Source: Davidsoniella eucalypti (lineage: Eukaryota; Ascomycota; Sordariomycetes; Microascales; Ceratocystidaceae). Taken from it: DNA of 64,000 nucleotides. The notes below the pieces were generated by a model that saw only the letters and a list, made by a program, of their open reading frames with translations, made no database searches and was not told the origin of the DNA. Position numbers and translations under genes: made by a program. Positions 25,164 to 36,325 of this stretch are shown piece by piece. The stretch lies in the NCBI GenBank assembly GCA_004009845.1, contig RMBW01000072.1, positions 248,001 through 312,000 of the forward strand. Direction: 5' to 3'. Numbering within the stretch: position 1 is the stretch's first letter; each line of letters opens with the position of its first letter.

Positions 25164-25579
25164 GTTTGTATTTTGTATCGAGAAGCCGAATCGGAAATGA
25201 GAAAATCGAATGTCTGTAGCTTAAAACGATATCAGTAAGAAAAAAACCCTTTCTGGCTCTCGAACTACAGGGCTATGATGCTGAAAATTTGAGAGTCTAA
25301 AACCTAAAATTTGGCTAGTCGTAGACCCTAGTAAGCCCTTCTTTTTTTTAGCGAATATGATTCGTAGGGTTTATTTACACTATCTGAGTATGATTAACGT
25401 GTGTACATGCATGGTTACCGCCGCACCGGGGTAACTCTGAATTGGCTTGAGTTAGTTGGAAACCTGCTCTCAAGATGCCTCTACTTCTATTTACTATATT
25501 CAGAAGCTATGTCCAGCCTGACTGCACACGACATATCGTTTTTCCTTCGTTTCGGGCCTACACCGGTAACCACCATTTT

Positions 25580-25656
25580 GAATACTTTCAGAATCTTCAT
25601 AGCTCTATAGCTCCATAAGATAAATGAATTAAAAAAAAAAAAAAGAATACTTTCAG
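25580..25656 (+). mobile_element. Tiny poly(A)-ended retroposed insert, copy 2, with perfect target duplication
   Basis: A 53-bp insert (25592-25644) with TAGCTCTATAGCTCCATAA and a terminal run of 14 A is flanked by perfect 12-bp direct repeats GAATACTTTCAG (25580-25591 and 25645-25656). The sequence matches copy 1 at 18542-18596 apart from a few substitutions and tail length. This is what a 5'-truncated LINE or SINE insertion, or a retroposed short RNA, leaves behind. Confidence 0.65.
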
Positions 25657-28600
25657 TAGTGTCGATAGAGGCATGCTGTAGATAGTAGCAGACCTTGCAA
25701 TATCGACAGCTGGCAATGTTATATCTGTTGATGCCATTGTTTTTGATGTAATCGCATTCAAGTGTTTGGGTTGTGGGAAAGTGCGCAGCTTAACCCCCCG
25801 GTGCGGAGGTAACTCTACATGTACGACATATATGTACATACATAATCAACCATACAGATGTACACGTCTGTATGTACAGAGATGCTATAATGTAGATGCA
25901 GGTAAATAGGTAGATGCTTTTCCACGTTGATTGACCATGATATCTCATACTTGACACATCACATGCAGGATAGGTAAGAAGAATTCCTAGGAATTCGACG
26001 GTGTGCTGCTTGGCAGTGCCTCAACCACATTCCTGTATGAGTTGGTAGCATATAATAAAATGTGCAATTCTTTTTTTTGTTTGCGGTATGGTACTTTGCA
26101 TCCTCATTTCGTATAATCATATGATGCTGTGTACATAAGCGATAAAAGCTACGGGAATGGATATTGCGTCTGTACATGTAGAATGTACAACTACAGACAT
26201 ATGACGAGAAGTAGAATATGGGAGAATTTCAGTCCTCTTGTACATATGCCCTATCAAGCAATGCTACCCGAGGTAGAAAAGTATCGTATTTTTGTTCAAA
26301 TGGGCGAGGAGTGCGCCAGCACAGCATGAGAGGTTGGATGAAAAGCCACAGTCGACTAACAACGTCGGACAGCAAGATATTGTTAGCTGTCATGGTATAT
26401 CTGTATTGCCAATGGAAAACGCACGAATTGGGCTTAGATATGGCTTGTGTACAACTATATGCAGGCTACCATAATGGCCGATGGAAGGGTCGGAAACAAT
26501 GGCCAAGTGAACCAAGCCATACATATGACAAACTGATTACCATGGAGGGTTTCTTACGAACAAGGCTATATGAAGTCAGCTGCTTGGAACTACAATTACA
26601 AGAATACTCAAGGATATGTAAACGACCAGATCGGTCAGCATCTGAGCGTATGTAATTATGACTAGACGCACTATTGTGGTACATCATTGGTGATGTCTTA
26701 GGCGAGTAGATACAGGTAAGATTTGCATGGAATAGGCCTCGGAGACTGTAGATTTCTAGAATGACGCATGACGTGACGGGGAAGTTGATGTGATATGATA
26801 TGTAGGAAAACAAGAAGAGTAGCTACTGAGCTTGGTTGGTTGGCCCATCAGAATTGGGCTATAGTCCGTATCGGATATAGGCAGTATGGAGCTGTTATAG
26901 CATTGTACAGATGTAGAAGAGTAGCCTAAACATGTGATGGAGATGGGGCCAGTAACACCGAGGGCATTAGCATAGACAGAACAGACGATTGACACTGGTA
27001 TGTCCACGCGTTGAATTCATTGGGAAAGATATAGCCAATCAGAGTACGACTGTTGCCGCCGGAAATGTGGAGCCGGGCTGGGAAGACATGACCCCCTGTC
27101 AATCTCGTTACGTCCCGATATATGGAAGGGAAGCAAGAGATCCAAAAGAGCTTGGAAAGGTCGAAAGATATGTATGTATTGACAAATTTTGCTTCTCATT
27201 AATTGAGGCCATTCACTTATTGCGTTTATCGTTCGTTCTGTTGTAGGAACAGCGGACTGGGGTCCTTCCGTTTTGGGTATCTGGTTCAGAGCAAACGACG
27301 TTGTCATGCCTCTTTTATCGTCCCTTTTCGTATCTCCGGTTGGACAGATCGATGGTTGAATCTATATTCAAGGTTTTTGCTAGACGGAGAAACAGATGGC
27401 GAGAAAAGGAAAAGAGAGGAGAATAAACCCAAGGCCTAGCATGAGTAAGTCTACCCACAGCCAGCGGGTAGGGAGTTTTGGGCATGAGTTGGCGATTATA
27501 GTTGTAATACTATTGTCGGTACTAGTACGGCGAAACAAAAGATTGCTGACGGAAATCTGACGGTAGTGTCTCGAGAAGAATCATCAACCGTTAACGGAAC
27601 AAAACAGCTAGGGCAGCGGATAGAGAACGTTCCATGCGGTCTTGGAGCCTAAAAATGGCAGTTCTGGTTCAGCAGACGAATGGAATCAGCGAGAAGCACT
27701 TTTACAAAGATTTGCTTGACTTGTCACAACCTAACATATACGACTAGTAGATATCAGTGAGCCCTAGAGCCACTCAAGATCCTTCCCGGAGATGCTAACG
27801 CATTACATCTGGCCAGTCATAGAGTGAATACGGAGCTGACGGATATGTCGAAGTTGAAGTTCAACGTCCAGATGCTCTACTAGACAAGGATTCTATAGCT
27901 TAAACGAGAACGGCTTAGTATGGAGATCAGGGCAAGCGCCCATTAGGTGTCGTGGGAGTTTCCTCGTTGTTGAGGATAGAGGCGAGAGTGACGCTCAACA
28001 GACGTGATAGAGAAGATGGGAAAGGCTAGATAGAGAGGGAAAGTACAAGAAGAAAAAATGAGAGAGTGATGTGCTTGCCTAACCGAGGCGATATCATACA
28101 ATGTGACCGATGGAGTGGCTCGACAGATAGAGAAGAACCTCCTGATATGAAGTGACCGGTGGCTACGACCCACAGGCACAGCAAGCACATGGTGGGATGC
28201 ATTTGTATATGCGATCTACTGTATAACACAATTCCTAAGAGGGGGAAAACATATAAGTGTATATGTATGTCGTTGGACAAGCGCCCGTCGACGCTACGGC
28301 AAACAATGAAGTAAGAGAGCTTAGACGATGTGATGTCCGTATCTCAGCAGCAAAGTAGCTGTCTTTTTTCCCTGATATCCCCATGCAAAGCGTCGTTGAC
28401 ACAAGGAGAAGCAGCGTTACAATGCGTGATGTGACGGATATACTAGGACATGAGAGAATTACAGGGAATCAGATCCAGCTGCTCCTTGTCCTCGCAAGGA
28501 CAGGATAGAGTGCGAGGACATAGTGAAGGGCAGGGTCCAAAGAGTCGTATTCAAGGTGAAAAGAGAGTTGTAGCCATGAAGTTGGTGCAGCCATAGCACA

Positions 28601-28800
28601 CAACACTGGCGCTTAGAAGGAGAGTGAAAAAAAAGAGCATCTTTTCTTCTGGCTTCTCTGCAGGCCGTAATTGCAAGATTCTTTTCTGTAATCGTTCATG
28701 TACGTTTAATTTCTGCAGCTTTTCTTCATTTTACTTGCTGCAGCCTCTATAAGCGACCCGTCCATAACGAGCTAATGAATGATACCACAAGAGCTTTAGA

Positions 28801-28822
28801 CATACATAGTACATACATAGTA
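28801..28822. repeat. Two-copy 11-bp tandem repeat
   Basis: The unit CATACATAGTA occurs twice head to tail, followed by a partial third copy, about 350 bp upstream of the ferric reductase start. Likely a simple slippage product; a promoter role cannot be judged. Confidence 0.5.
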
Positions 28823-29168
28823 CATATAGTTCGGCCCCCAAACTTCGGATTGAATATTTGTCTCACCGTGTCTCGTTTCCTTTTGCATCTTTTTATTTTA
28901 TCTTCCAGTTTATATTTTCTCGGAGCTATTGTTGCTTTTTTTTGCAATTCTTTTTGCGGCTCATACAAGCCACGCGGTCTATTCCAAGTATTTGCGTCAG
29001 CAGGTCTTGCTATATCAAAACCTGACTTAGGTGCCCAATGGGTGGCTACTATCTCTAGTCCTGAGACGATCTCCTTGGCCGCCAAATGGACCCGAAAAAC
29101 TCTCGCTATCTACCCAGATCCACGATATATCTTCGCCTACCCGAACAACCTTCTTTCAACCGCCCGCC

Positions 29169-31766
29169 ATGAGCCCTTCACGCTCAGCGTCACGGGTTAT
29201 CCCGGAGCTCGCCAAGCGCATCAACATCCCACTAACAGCCACTAGCGAGCCGGGGCTGATCGAGGCCAACGTGGTTGATCCGTGGACGGCAGCCGGAAAG
29301 TACGGCGAGTGGTGGACATACTTTGCCGTTGGGCTGACAGGCGCCGTTCTCTTAGTGCGTCTGTGGCATTTTTGGCAGGACCGTATCCGCCGTGCGTTGT
29401 TCAAAGCCAGAGAAGACGACGTCCAGCAGCAGCAATGGCAATGGCAACAAGACCCCACGACTGGCGAAGAGATAGCAGTGCCAGTGCCGCCATCGTCAGC
29501 TGACAACGCCGATGCCTTTCGTCCTCCGATGCAGCACATGGTTGGCGTGGGCTGGGTTAACGACGTGCTGGCGTTGTTCCGCTGGGTCTTCTACCGGCCG
29601 CTGCCCGACCTAGTGTGGCGGCGTCACCGTATCAGCTTTTCGTCCCTGGCTGTACTCTTCTGTGTCTTCCTGGCCGTGCTGTTCTCTGTGCTGGTAGTGT
29701 TTCTACAGCAGCCTCTATATTGGGCTAGCATCCGCTTTGGCTCACCGCCCATGGCCATCCGTGCCGGCATGATGGCTATAGCCATGACGCCCTGGATCGT
29801 GGCCACTAGCATGAAGGCCAATATCCTGGCCGTGCTACTGGGTATTGGCCCAGAGCGGCTCAATGTGTTCCACCGCTGGATGGGCTACTTAACACTGGGC
29901 CTGTCTTTGGTTCACGTAATCCCGTTCTACGTGCAGCCGGTATGGCAAGACGGCGGCTGGGCCGTGTGGTCGCGTTTCTTTAGCGGAAGCGGTGTAATCT
30001 ACGGCACAGGAATTGCGTGTCTGGTGCCGCTGATCTGGCTGTGTGTCGCGTCGCTTCCGGTGATCCGCCGCATGGCATACGAAGTGTTTGCTGTGCTTCA
30101 TGCGCCAGTGGCAGCAGCCTATATTGGACTGTTGTTTTGGCACACCAAGAACTACCTGGCCACCTGGGACTATCTATATTCAAGCGTGGCTGTATGGGCA
30201 GCCTGCTACATCTTACGCTTATTCAACCTCAACTGGATGAAGCCATGGTGGCGCATGGAATTCATGACCGGCGACGAGGCGGCTGTTACGTTATTGCCCG
30301 AGAACGCCGTCAAGATCACCATCCCGACCCGTATGCGTTGGAAGCCCGGCCAGTTTGTGTATCTGCGCATGCCGGGTATCTCATTTCTCCAGAACCATCC
30401 GTTCACGATAGCTTCGCTGTGCAGCGAAGACTTCCCATCCGAGTACGGCCAGGACTACCGCGACTGCGTCGTCGTCTTCAAGCCGTATGGCGGTTTCACG
30501 CGCCGCGTTCTTGAGACTGCTTTGCAAAATGGTCCCTTCCGCACGTATCGCGCTTTTCTAGATGGCCCATACGGTGGCTTACGTCGTGATTTGTCGGCCT
30601 TTGACTCCGTGATCCTTATTGCCGGTGGCAGCGGAGTTACGGCGCTCATGTCGCAGCTACTTAACCTGATCAAGCGTATGCGCGATGGAAAAGCCATTAC
30701 GCGCAAGGTTGTCATTGTATGGGCTATCAAGCGCATGGAAGCTCTAGAATGGTTCCGTGAAGAGCTACGCATCTGCCGTGAAAGCGCACCGCCCGACAGT
30801 GTCACATGCAAGATCTTTGTCACTGCGTCGAAGCAGCGTGATGTCAACATGCCCGGTCTTGCTAGTGTCGGCGGCGTCCCCAATGTGCCTGGCCAACCCA
30901 CCGGTGCACGTGCTTTGACTCATCAGATGCATGACAAGCTCGATAGTTTCGTCGTCGGCATGGCGTCAAAGCGGAACTCAGCCTTCATTACCGCTGAGGC
31001 GCAAGGGAACGTCTTGCGCGAAAGTGAGCTACGGGCAGAAAATGAAGACCAAATCACAGCTCTGCCACCACAGCAGTTTCTGCAGGGACACGCACACAAC
31101 CCGTCCATGCCTTTACCACCACCTCCTCCGCTTCCAGCCCCATACTACGAAGAAGACCACAAAGAACCTGTCGAGACTGAGACCAACGAACCCATTGCCA
31201 ATATCGAGAAGCACGTGATCCGCCAGGGCAGCTTCCACTTCCAGCCCATGGCCAACCCTAACCCTCCGCACTTCAACAACATCCCACCACAAGTCAAGGC
31301 AGCTGTTGCGCCTGGCACCACCGCAACGAGAGAGACAGACGAAAGTGAACTACCGATCCGTGCCCCCGAGCTGGCTCACCTGCGCACTACGAATCTGCCG
31401 TCTGCAGGCCAGCCACGGCCAACCAGCACCTTCGGGCCGCCATCAGGCTTTGAGTTTGGCTTCCCCGAGACGCCGACGGAGCTTCAGCGTGGCATCATAT
31501 TATCGGCCTTCCCGGTGCCGCACCAGATCGACGGAGGCTGGTCCGTCGAGTATGGCCGGCCAGATCTTGGCTATATGCTCAAGCAATGGGCAACAGGTGG
31601 GCCTGATGGCCGCGGAATTCTAGGCCGGCGCACTGCGGTATTTGTGTGTGGACCGCCGGCTATGCGTGAGGGCGTGGCGGCTACAGTTGCGAAGTTGCAG
31701 ACAAATATTTGGGGCGACGACATGCTCGAGGAGATATTCCTGCACACAGAAAACTATGCTCTATAG
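29169..31766 (+). CDS. Ferric-chelate reductase, FRE/FRP1 type
   Basis: Plasma-membrane flavocytochrome moving electrons from NADPH through FAD and two hemes to external ferric chelates; 865 residues, one exon. Start is ATG 29169 in a good context (CCGCCATGA). About seven hydrophobic segments lie between residues 45 and 360. Heme ligands are clear: His235 and His249 in one helix (FHRWMGYLTLGLSLVHV) and His311 and His325 in another, both pairs with the family's 13-residue gap. The FAD motif is NHPFTIAS, the NADPH glycine motif GGSGVTALM is near residue 485, and the C-terminal CGPPAMREG is near 827. Between those last two lies a low-complexity, proline-rich insert of roughly 200 residues. No EF-hands or N-terminal signal peptide are visible, which argues against an NADPH oxidase of the EF-hand type. 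Confidence 0.9.
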   Translation: MSPSRSASRVIPELAKRINIPLTATSEPGLIEANVVDPWTAAGKYGEWWTYFAVGLTGAVLLVRLWHFWQDRIRRALFKAREDDVQQQQWQWQQDPTTGEEIAVPVPPSSADNADAFRPPMQHMVGVGWVNDVLALFRWVFYRPLPDLVWRRHRISFSSLAVLFCVFLAVLFSVLVVFLQQPLYWASIRFGSPPMAIRAGMMAIAMTPWIVATSMKANILAVLLGIGPERLNVFHRWMGYLTLGLSLVHVIPFYVQPVWQDGGWAVWSRFFSGSGVIYGTGIACLVPLIWLCVASLPVIRRMAYEVFAVLHAPVAAAYIGLLFWHTKNYLATWDYLYSSVAVWAACYILRLFNLNWMKPWWRMEFMTGDEAAVTLLPENAVKITIPTRMRWKPGQFVYLRMPGISFLQNHPFTIASLCSEDFPSEYGQDYRDCVVVFKPYGGFTRRVLETALQNGPFRTYRAFLDGPYGGLRRDLSAFDSVILIAGGSGVTALMSQLLNLIKRMRDGKAITRKVVIVWAIKRMEALEWFREELRICRESAPPDSVTCKIFVTASKQRDVNMPGLASVGGVPNVPGQPTGARALTHQMHDKLDSFVVGMASKRNSAFITAEAQGNVLRESELRAENEDQITALPPQQFLQGHAHNPSMPLPPPPPLPAPYYEEDHKEPVETETNEPIANIEKHVIRQGSFHFQPMANPNPPHFNNIPPQVKAAVAPGTTATRETDESELPIRAPELAHLRTTNLPSAGQPRPTSTFGPPSGFEFGFPETPTELQRGIILSAFPVPHQIDGGWSVEYGRPDLGYMLKQWATGGPDGRGILGRRTAVFVCGPPAMREGVAATVAKLQTNIWGDDMLEEIFLHTENYAL

Positions 31767-32640
31767 CGGTACACTCCACATCGGAACCGGCTAGTGAAGG
31801 TAGACATGTCATCTTTAGGCTGGAACGTTAGGCTGTGATTATATCCGTTATTTCTTTGTCTTTTATCTAGCGTTTACCTTCTTGTCTATATTTTTGGGGG
31901 TTTTTAGTGCTGCCTTGATAGCAGATGCTTCTATACCAGAAGCGGTACGAGGGATGTTCTCTTACACACCATCATGTAATTTAATGTGCGGCTCTCGGTT
32001 GCCGGTTCGGCAGGCAGTGCGTTTTTGTTACGCCGGCCAGTTGTTAGGTAGGTATGGATGATATCTTATCGTTATCCTGAATTTAATACTTTTTATGTCT
32101 TTACTACGCTATCACATGCTAAATGGTTTGCCATGTTTTCTTTTTCTATCGCACTGTTTCTTTTGTTTCTCAAAGTTATAGAGTTATGAACAACCTCTTC
32201 TATATATTCCCCTTTTTGATAAACAGAAACTGTTATATCAAGTTGCCCCACTTGAGAGAGAGATATATATATTGTATCGTCAAAATACCATAATCAAACT
32301 AAAGAAAGAATCATCTTGGTAATTTTGCTCTCTTGATCTCGCGTGGCGGCCTGTCTGCCTCACTTCAAGTGTACTAAAATCCAAAAATGGAATTAGCCAC
32401 GACAACAAACAAAAACAAGAATTGGCAATAACCAAGAGGCAAGAGCAATAGACCATGAAAGTCACTTGATGGACGCAAATGGCATGTTGATACTTGTGTT
32501 TTTGTTTATATTTACCTCTTCCTACATTATCCTAATCTCATATAGCCAGCCATCTTGAAAGTGTCCAGTTCTTTTCGATCGAATAAAACTCACCAGAGAT
32601 CCTCAATTTTCAAAATTTAGTCTCGCTGGCTATAGAGAAC
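31767..32640. other. Gene-free spacer after the ferric reductase
   Basis: T-rich 3' flank of the ferric reductase, with no gene or repeat noticed. The right end adjoins a decayed gene. Confidence 0.5.
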
Positions 32641-33607
32641 ATGTCCTATCATTCCTTTTTCCCTCCACACCCATTTTGAAGGTAGCGATATTATCATCAG
32701 AGATCCTGGTGATGACGAATTGATTTTGACGACAACCAAAAGATCCACCAAACAGTATCAGTCGGTTGTCAAATAATCGATAATAACCGGTTCAAAGCTA
32801 TCTTTCGCTTTCAAGAGATCTCGATGGTGTATTGATTGAGTCCGAATATTCTTTCGTCATTCCCGATTGTCTGGGTATGTATATTTGAACACCGTCATCC
32901 AGAGTTCTTTTTAACTGATATACCTTCTTAGAGCCATGCCCTATTGTTGCTAGTTTTCCTGACTGGAAGTTTCCACGTCACACAATTTCTAGATATTGGC
33001 TAGATTGCTCGACCTCCCGTCGCCCGGGAGACCAGTTATGCGCTATCACCAACACCTTTCATCACCGAACAGTGTTACCTTGTCCCTAAAGAAAAGGGTA
33101 CTTAGTATGATAGAGAACACTTAGGAATGCTCTATAGATATTCGATTGATATCCTTGATACTAACCCAACGATATCAAACGGGTTACAATTGTCCCCAGA
33201 CGTTGCCCGTCTGATGGTTCCTCGGGTCCCACAGTCAATTTTGCCACTCAAATGAAGCCGGACTCTGGCCAGTGTCAATTGCACTGGGCGGATGATCCCA
33301 TTTCTCTTTGCTCGTTTCGCTTGAGCTATTTTCTTCAATACTAGGAGAATCATTTTCAGCAACGAAAAGAAGCATGTCATCTATTTAGATATGGCACAGG
33401 GTCGTGAGCAGACCTATGGATGGCTTGATGGCGATGAACTTTATCAGCGGTATGGTCAATCCAAGCAACGGGGCACTAAGCGAAAGTTTGACGGCTGCAA
33501 AAAGGTGAGGTTTAGCAAACGTCGTGGGGGAGTATGAAGAAGAGTATGAAGAAGAGCCTGGGGAAGAATTTGGAGAAGGGTATCAGGAGGAGCTCGAGGT
33601 AGAGTAG
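32641..33607 (+). pseudogene. Decayed fungal HNH-endonuclease-domain (HNH_2 type) gene
   Basis: Fragments in shifting frames line up with a widespread fungal family that carries an HNH_2 nuclease domain. In order: an N-terminal piece with VGCQIIDNNRF (near 32760-32800); a possible intron (GTATGT near 32876, acceptor CTTAG near 32931); PIVASFPDWKFPRHTISRYW; CAITNT, then after a frame change TEQCYLVPKEK, the His-Leu-Val-Pro nuclease core; DTNPTISNGLQLSPDVARLM; LFARFA-stop-AIF; and a basic then acidic tail. Visible lesions include TAG at 33103-33105 and TGA at 33322-33324, each where the family has Trp, a one-base excess in the G5 run at 33526-33530, and further frame changes near 33060 and 33250. 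Function of the intact family is poorly known. Family assignment is from remembered motif patterns, not a search. Confidence 0.65.
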
Positions 33608-34576
33608 CAGCAAGCTAGCCATGACAACAACGTGATAACTGACATGGTGGCTAGGGATACGCTAGTTTATAAAAGCGTTGAGTACTAAGCACAACACAGC
33701 CTGCAGCAATGTGATTCGAATAGAGTTGACCAATATGACAGCTATGTCTTGGTCACACCGGTGACCGGTCCCCTTCCTCTCTCTCTGACCAGCAGAGTAT
33801 GGACATTTATAATCTATAAAGTCGTGTTGTGTGGAAGAAAATGTCTACATAAGTAAATGGCACATGGCCATGCACATGGTTAGAAAGCAACCACTGAAGT
33901 GGTGATATGTTTTAAAAACTGTGCACTAATGAGCAATGGAATAAGTGTGCAATTGACCTGTAGGGAGAAGAGTAAAGAACATATATGTAGTAGCTAGTGA
34001 TTAGTTGACATCAAATAAAATATTGTCTATATTCTGCCCTACCCAAAAGAACAAAATATCCAACTGGTAAGAAGGGGAGATATGCTTGCTATTGTGGCTA
34101 TATTTTTTCTTGTGCGTCATCTTGAATTGAATATGAATGCCTTTCTACCTATATGAAGCCATCACATGCCAAATGGCCCGTCGGTGCCCAACGGAGACAG
34201 TCTTGTTTGAAAACTGATAGACGATTGATTAACGAAGCATCCAAGATCACGGTAGGCCGGTCTGGCTCATGATGCGATTGGTCCCGGCAAGAGGCGGGCG
34301 GCTCGATTAGGTCATCGCCTTGAAGAATGGTGTTAGGCTTAGATGAGGTGGATACTGAGGTACAAAATGTGATGTTAGCAGTAGACAGCGGCCAGATTGG
34401 GTTACTTTCCTTTTCTGAGCTCGGTGCCCCTCCTTTTTAGGTGTATTACAAATCTATCAGGTTAGCTTCTATATAATGCTAAGATACATATAAACATAAT
34501 GATGAATACTTCTGGTTGACGCCCTTCATTGCCCTTACAACTATCCTCCCCTCACGACCCTCCAACTCTGCCTACA
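33608..34576. other. Spacer upstream of ALO1
   Basis: No gene seen. AT-rich in the middle, with the ALO1 promoter at the right end. There is no obvious repeat. Confidence 0.5.
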
Positions 34577-36136
34577 ATGGACGCCCGAGTTGCCGATGAG
34601 GTTCGTAAGCTGTCCGAAGATGGAATTCCATTCCGCGCCAGCACCGGTCACATCCACCGAACCTGGGCACGCACCTTCTCGTCCTTGCCCGAGCTCTATA
34701 TCCAGCCCGAGACCCTGCCGGAGATCGAGAAGACGATCAAGCTTGCCGGCCGCTGCCGTCGTCGGCTGGCAACAGTTGGCTCGGGCCACTCTCCGTCCAG
34801 CCTGACCTGTACTAGCAGCTGGCTTGTCAACCTAGACAACTACAACAAGATTCTATCGTTAAACGCCGAGACAGGAGAGGTTGTCATGCAGAGCGGCATC
34901 CGCCTGTATAATCTCAACGCTACACTGGAGGCCAACGGGCTGGCGATGCCGAACCTGGGGTCCATCAACGAACAATCGATCGCCGGCGTCATTTCAACGG
35001 GAACCCACGGCAGCTCGCTCAAGCATGGGCTTGTGTCGGAGAGCATAACTGCGCTCAAAATCACACTGGCAAACGGCTCGACACAGCACTGCTCGGCCGA
35101 TGAGAACCCAGAGCTATTCCGCGGTGCTCTGCTGTCGCTAGGCGCGCTGGGAATCATCAGCGAGGTCACGTTCCGTGCCGTACCCGCCTTCAAGCTGCGT
35201 TGGGATCAGGTCATCGACGCCGACTCCCGTGTACTCAGCTCATGGGACACTGACCTGTGGACTCGCGGCGAGTATGTACGTGTCTGGTGGCTACCGCATA
35301 CGCGCCGTGCCGTCATCTGGCAAGCCAACCGCACCGACGAGCCGGAATCGGCGCTGCCCGTGAGCTACTACGAAGGCGCACTAGGCTACTACTTCTACCA
35401 CAACCTGTTGTATCTCGGCTTGTGGGCGCCACGACTGCTACCATGGGTGGAGTGGTTCGTGTTTGGCATGCAACATGGCTTCCGCAATGGCACCTCTAAG
35501 GGCGCCGTACAGCAGAGTCGCCAGGCCCTGCTGATGGACTGCTTGTACTCACAGTGGGTCAACGAGTGGGCTTTACCGCTAGAGCGTGGACCAGAGTTCC
35601 TGCGCCGCTTCTCGACTTGGTTGAATCACCTGGCCCCCGACGACCCGGCGTACATGGAGCCGAAAATCCCGTTCTCTGCCGATGGACTCTATATTCATGC
35701 ACCGGTTGAGGTGCGCGTCAGTGATTCACGTGTCAAGGGAACCATCCGGCCCTATCTCGATACCTCGATGGCTGACGGACCCACGCTTTATGTCAATGCC
35801 ACGCTGTACCGGCCCTACGATCTGGATCCCGAATGCCGCGAGCGCTACTTTGCTGCCTTTGAGCATATCATGACCGAGCTCGGCGGTCGCCCACACTGGG
35901 CCAAAAACTTCCACACCACGGCCACTGGGTTTGAAAAGTTCTACGGCAGCGACCTTGGATCATGGCGTGGTGTTCGTGATGCCGTTGACCCGGATGGCAT
36001 GTTCCTCGGCCCGTGGCATAGAAAGATGGTTCTGCGCCGTGATACACCACCGCTGGGCTTTGAGGAACAACTCGTTAGCGAGGAACTTGGGTATCGCTCT
36101 GGCACCCGCTTTGCTGGCAAGTTAGCCGAGGCGTGA
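34577..36136 (+). CDS. ALO1: D-arabinono-1,4-lactone oxidase
   Basis: Last step of D-erythroascorbate synthesis, oxidising D-arabinono-1,4-lactone with oxygen and releasing hydrogen peroxide; acts at the mitochondrial outer membrane in yeast. A 519-residue single-exon gene starting at ATG 34577. The FAD-binding (vanillyl-alcohol-oxidase type) domain has VGSGHSPSSL with His71 as the likely covalent FAD attachment, then GSINEQSIAGVISTGTHGSS. The C-terminal ALO domain ends with the HWAK motif (440-443) and FHTTATGFEKFYG. A hydrophobic stretch around 275-295 is in the position of the membrane-associated segment of the family. Third codon positions are clearly GC-rich. It converges with the molybdopterin synthase gene. 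Confidence 0.93.
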   Translation: MDARVADEVRKLSEDGIPFRASTGHIHRTWARTFSSLPELYIQPETLPEIEKTIKLAGRCRRRLATVGSGHSPSSLTCTSSWLVNLDNYNKILSLNAETGEVVMQSGIRLYNLNATLEANGLAMPNLGSINEQSIAGVISTGTHGSSLKHGLVSESITALKITLANGSTQHCSADENPELFRGALLSLGALGIISEVTFRAVPAFKLRWDQVIDADSRVLSSWDTDLWTRGEYVRVWWLPHTRRAVIWQANRTDEPESALPVSYYEGALGYYFYHNLLYLGLWAPRLLPWVEWFVFGMQHGFRNGTSKGAVQQSRQALLMDCLYSQWVNEWALPLERGPEFLRRFSTWLNHLAPDDPAYMEPKIPFSADGLYIHAPVEVRVSDSRVKGTIRPYLDTSMADGPTLYVNATLYRPYDLDPECRERYFAAFEHIMTELGGRPHWAKNFHTTATGFEKFYGSDLGSWRGVRDAVDPDGMFLGPWHRKMVLRRDTPPLGFEEQLVSEELGYRSGTRFAGKLAEA

Positions 36137-36325
36137 AGAAAGAAAAGTAGAAGAGGTAGTAGAGGTGTGGCTGGTCGTGTTTAATCCTTCACTGGATTGT
36201 TATTTGCAGCAATATCGACCTTCATCAGATTATATTTCGTCGTGATGATTTACCGCTACATGTACCGTCATGTATTGTATCTAGCTTCTTAGTTCTAAAA
36301 ATTCATGTTTATATGTATATTGACT

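Larger units (their letters stand above)
25164..29168. other. Gene-free stretch between RRP43 and the ferric reductase
   Basis: Four kilobases with no recognisable gene. The longest plus-strand frame (26218-26655, 145 codons) resembles nothing I know and lies among similar-length frames on the other strand. Contents noted: a poly(A)-ended insertion at 25580-25656 and an 11-bp tandem repeat at 28801-28822. The right end must hold the ferric reductase promoter. Confidence 0.55.

Noticed and set aside
26218..26655. 145-codon open frame
   Set aside because: No recognisable motif, mixed codon use, and overlapping frames of similar length on the other strand.
32995..33060. tRNA-like stretch with a CTCCCG-CGGGAG hairpin
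   Set aside because: No matching acceptor or T-arm pairs and no proper B box; the sequence instead reads as part of the HNH-family relic.
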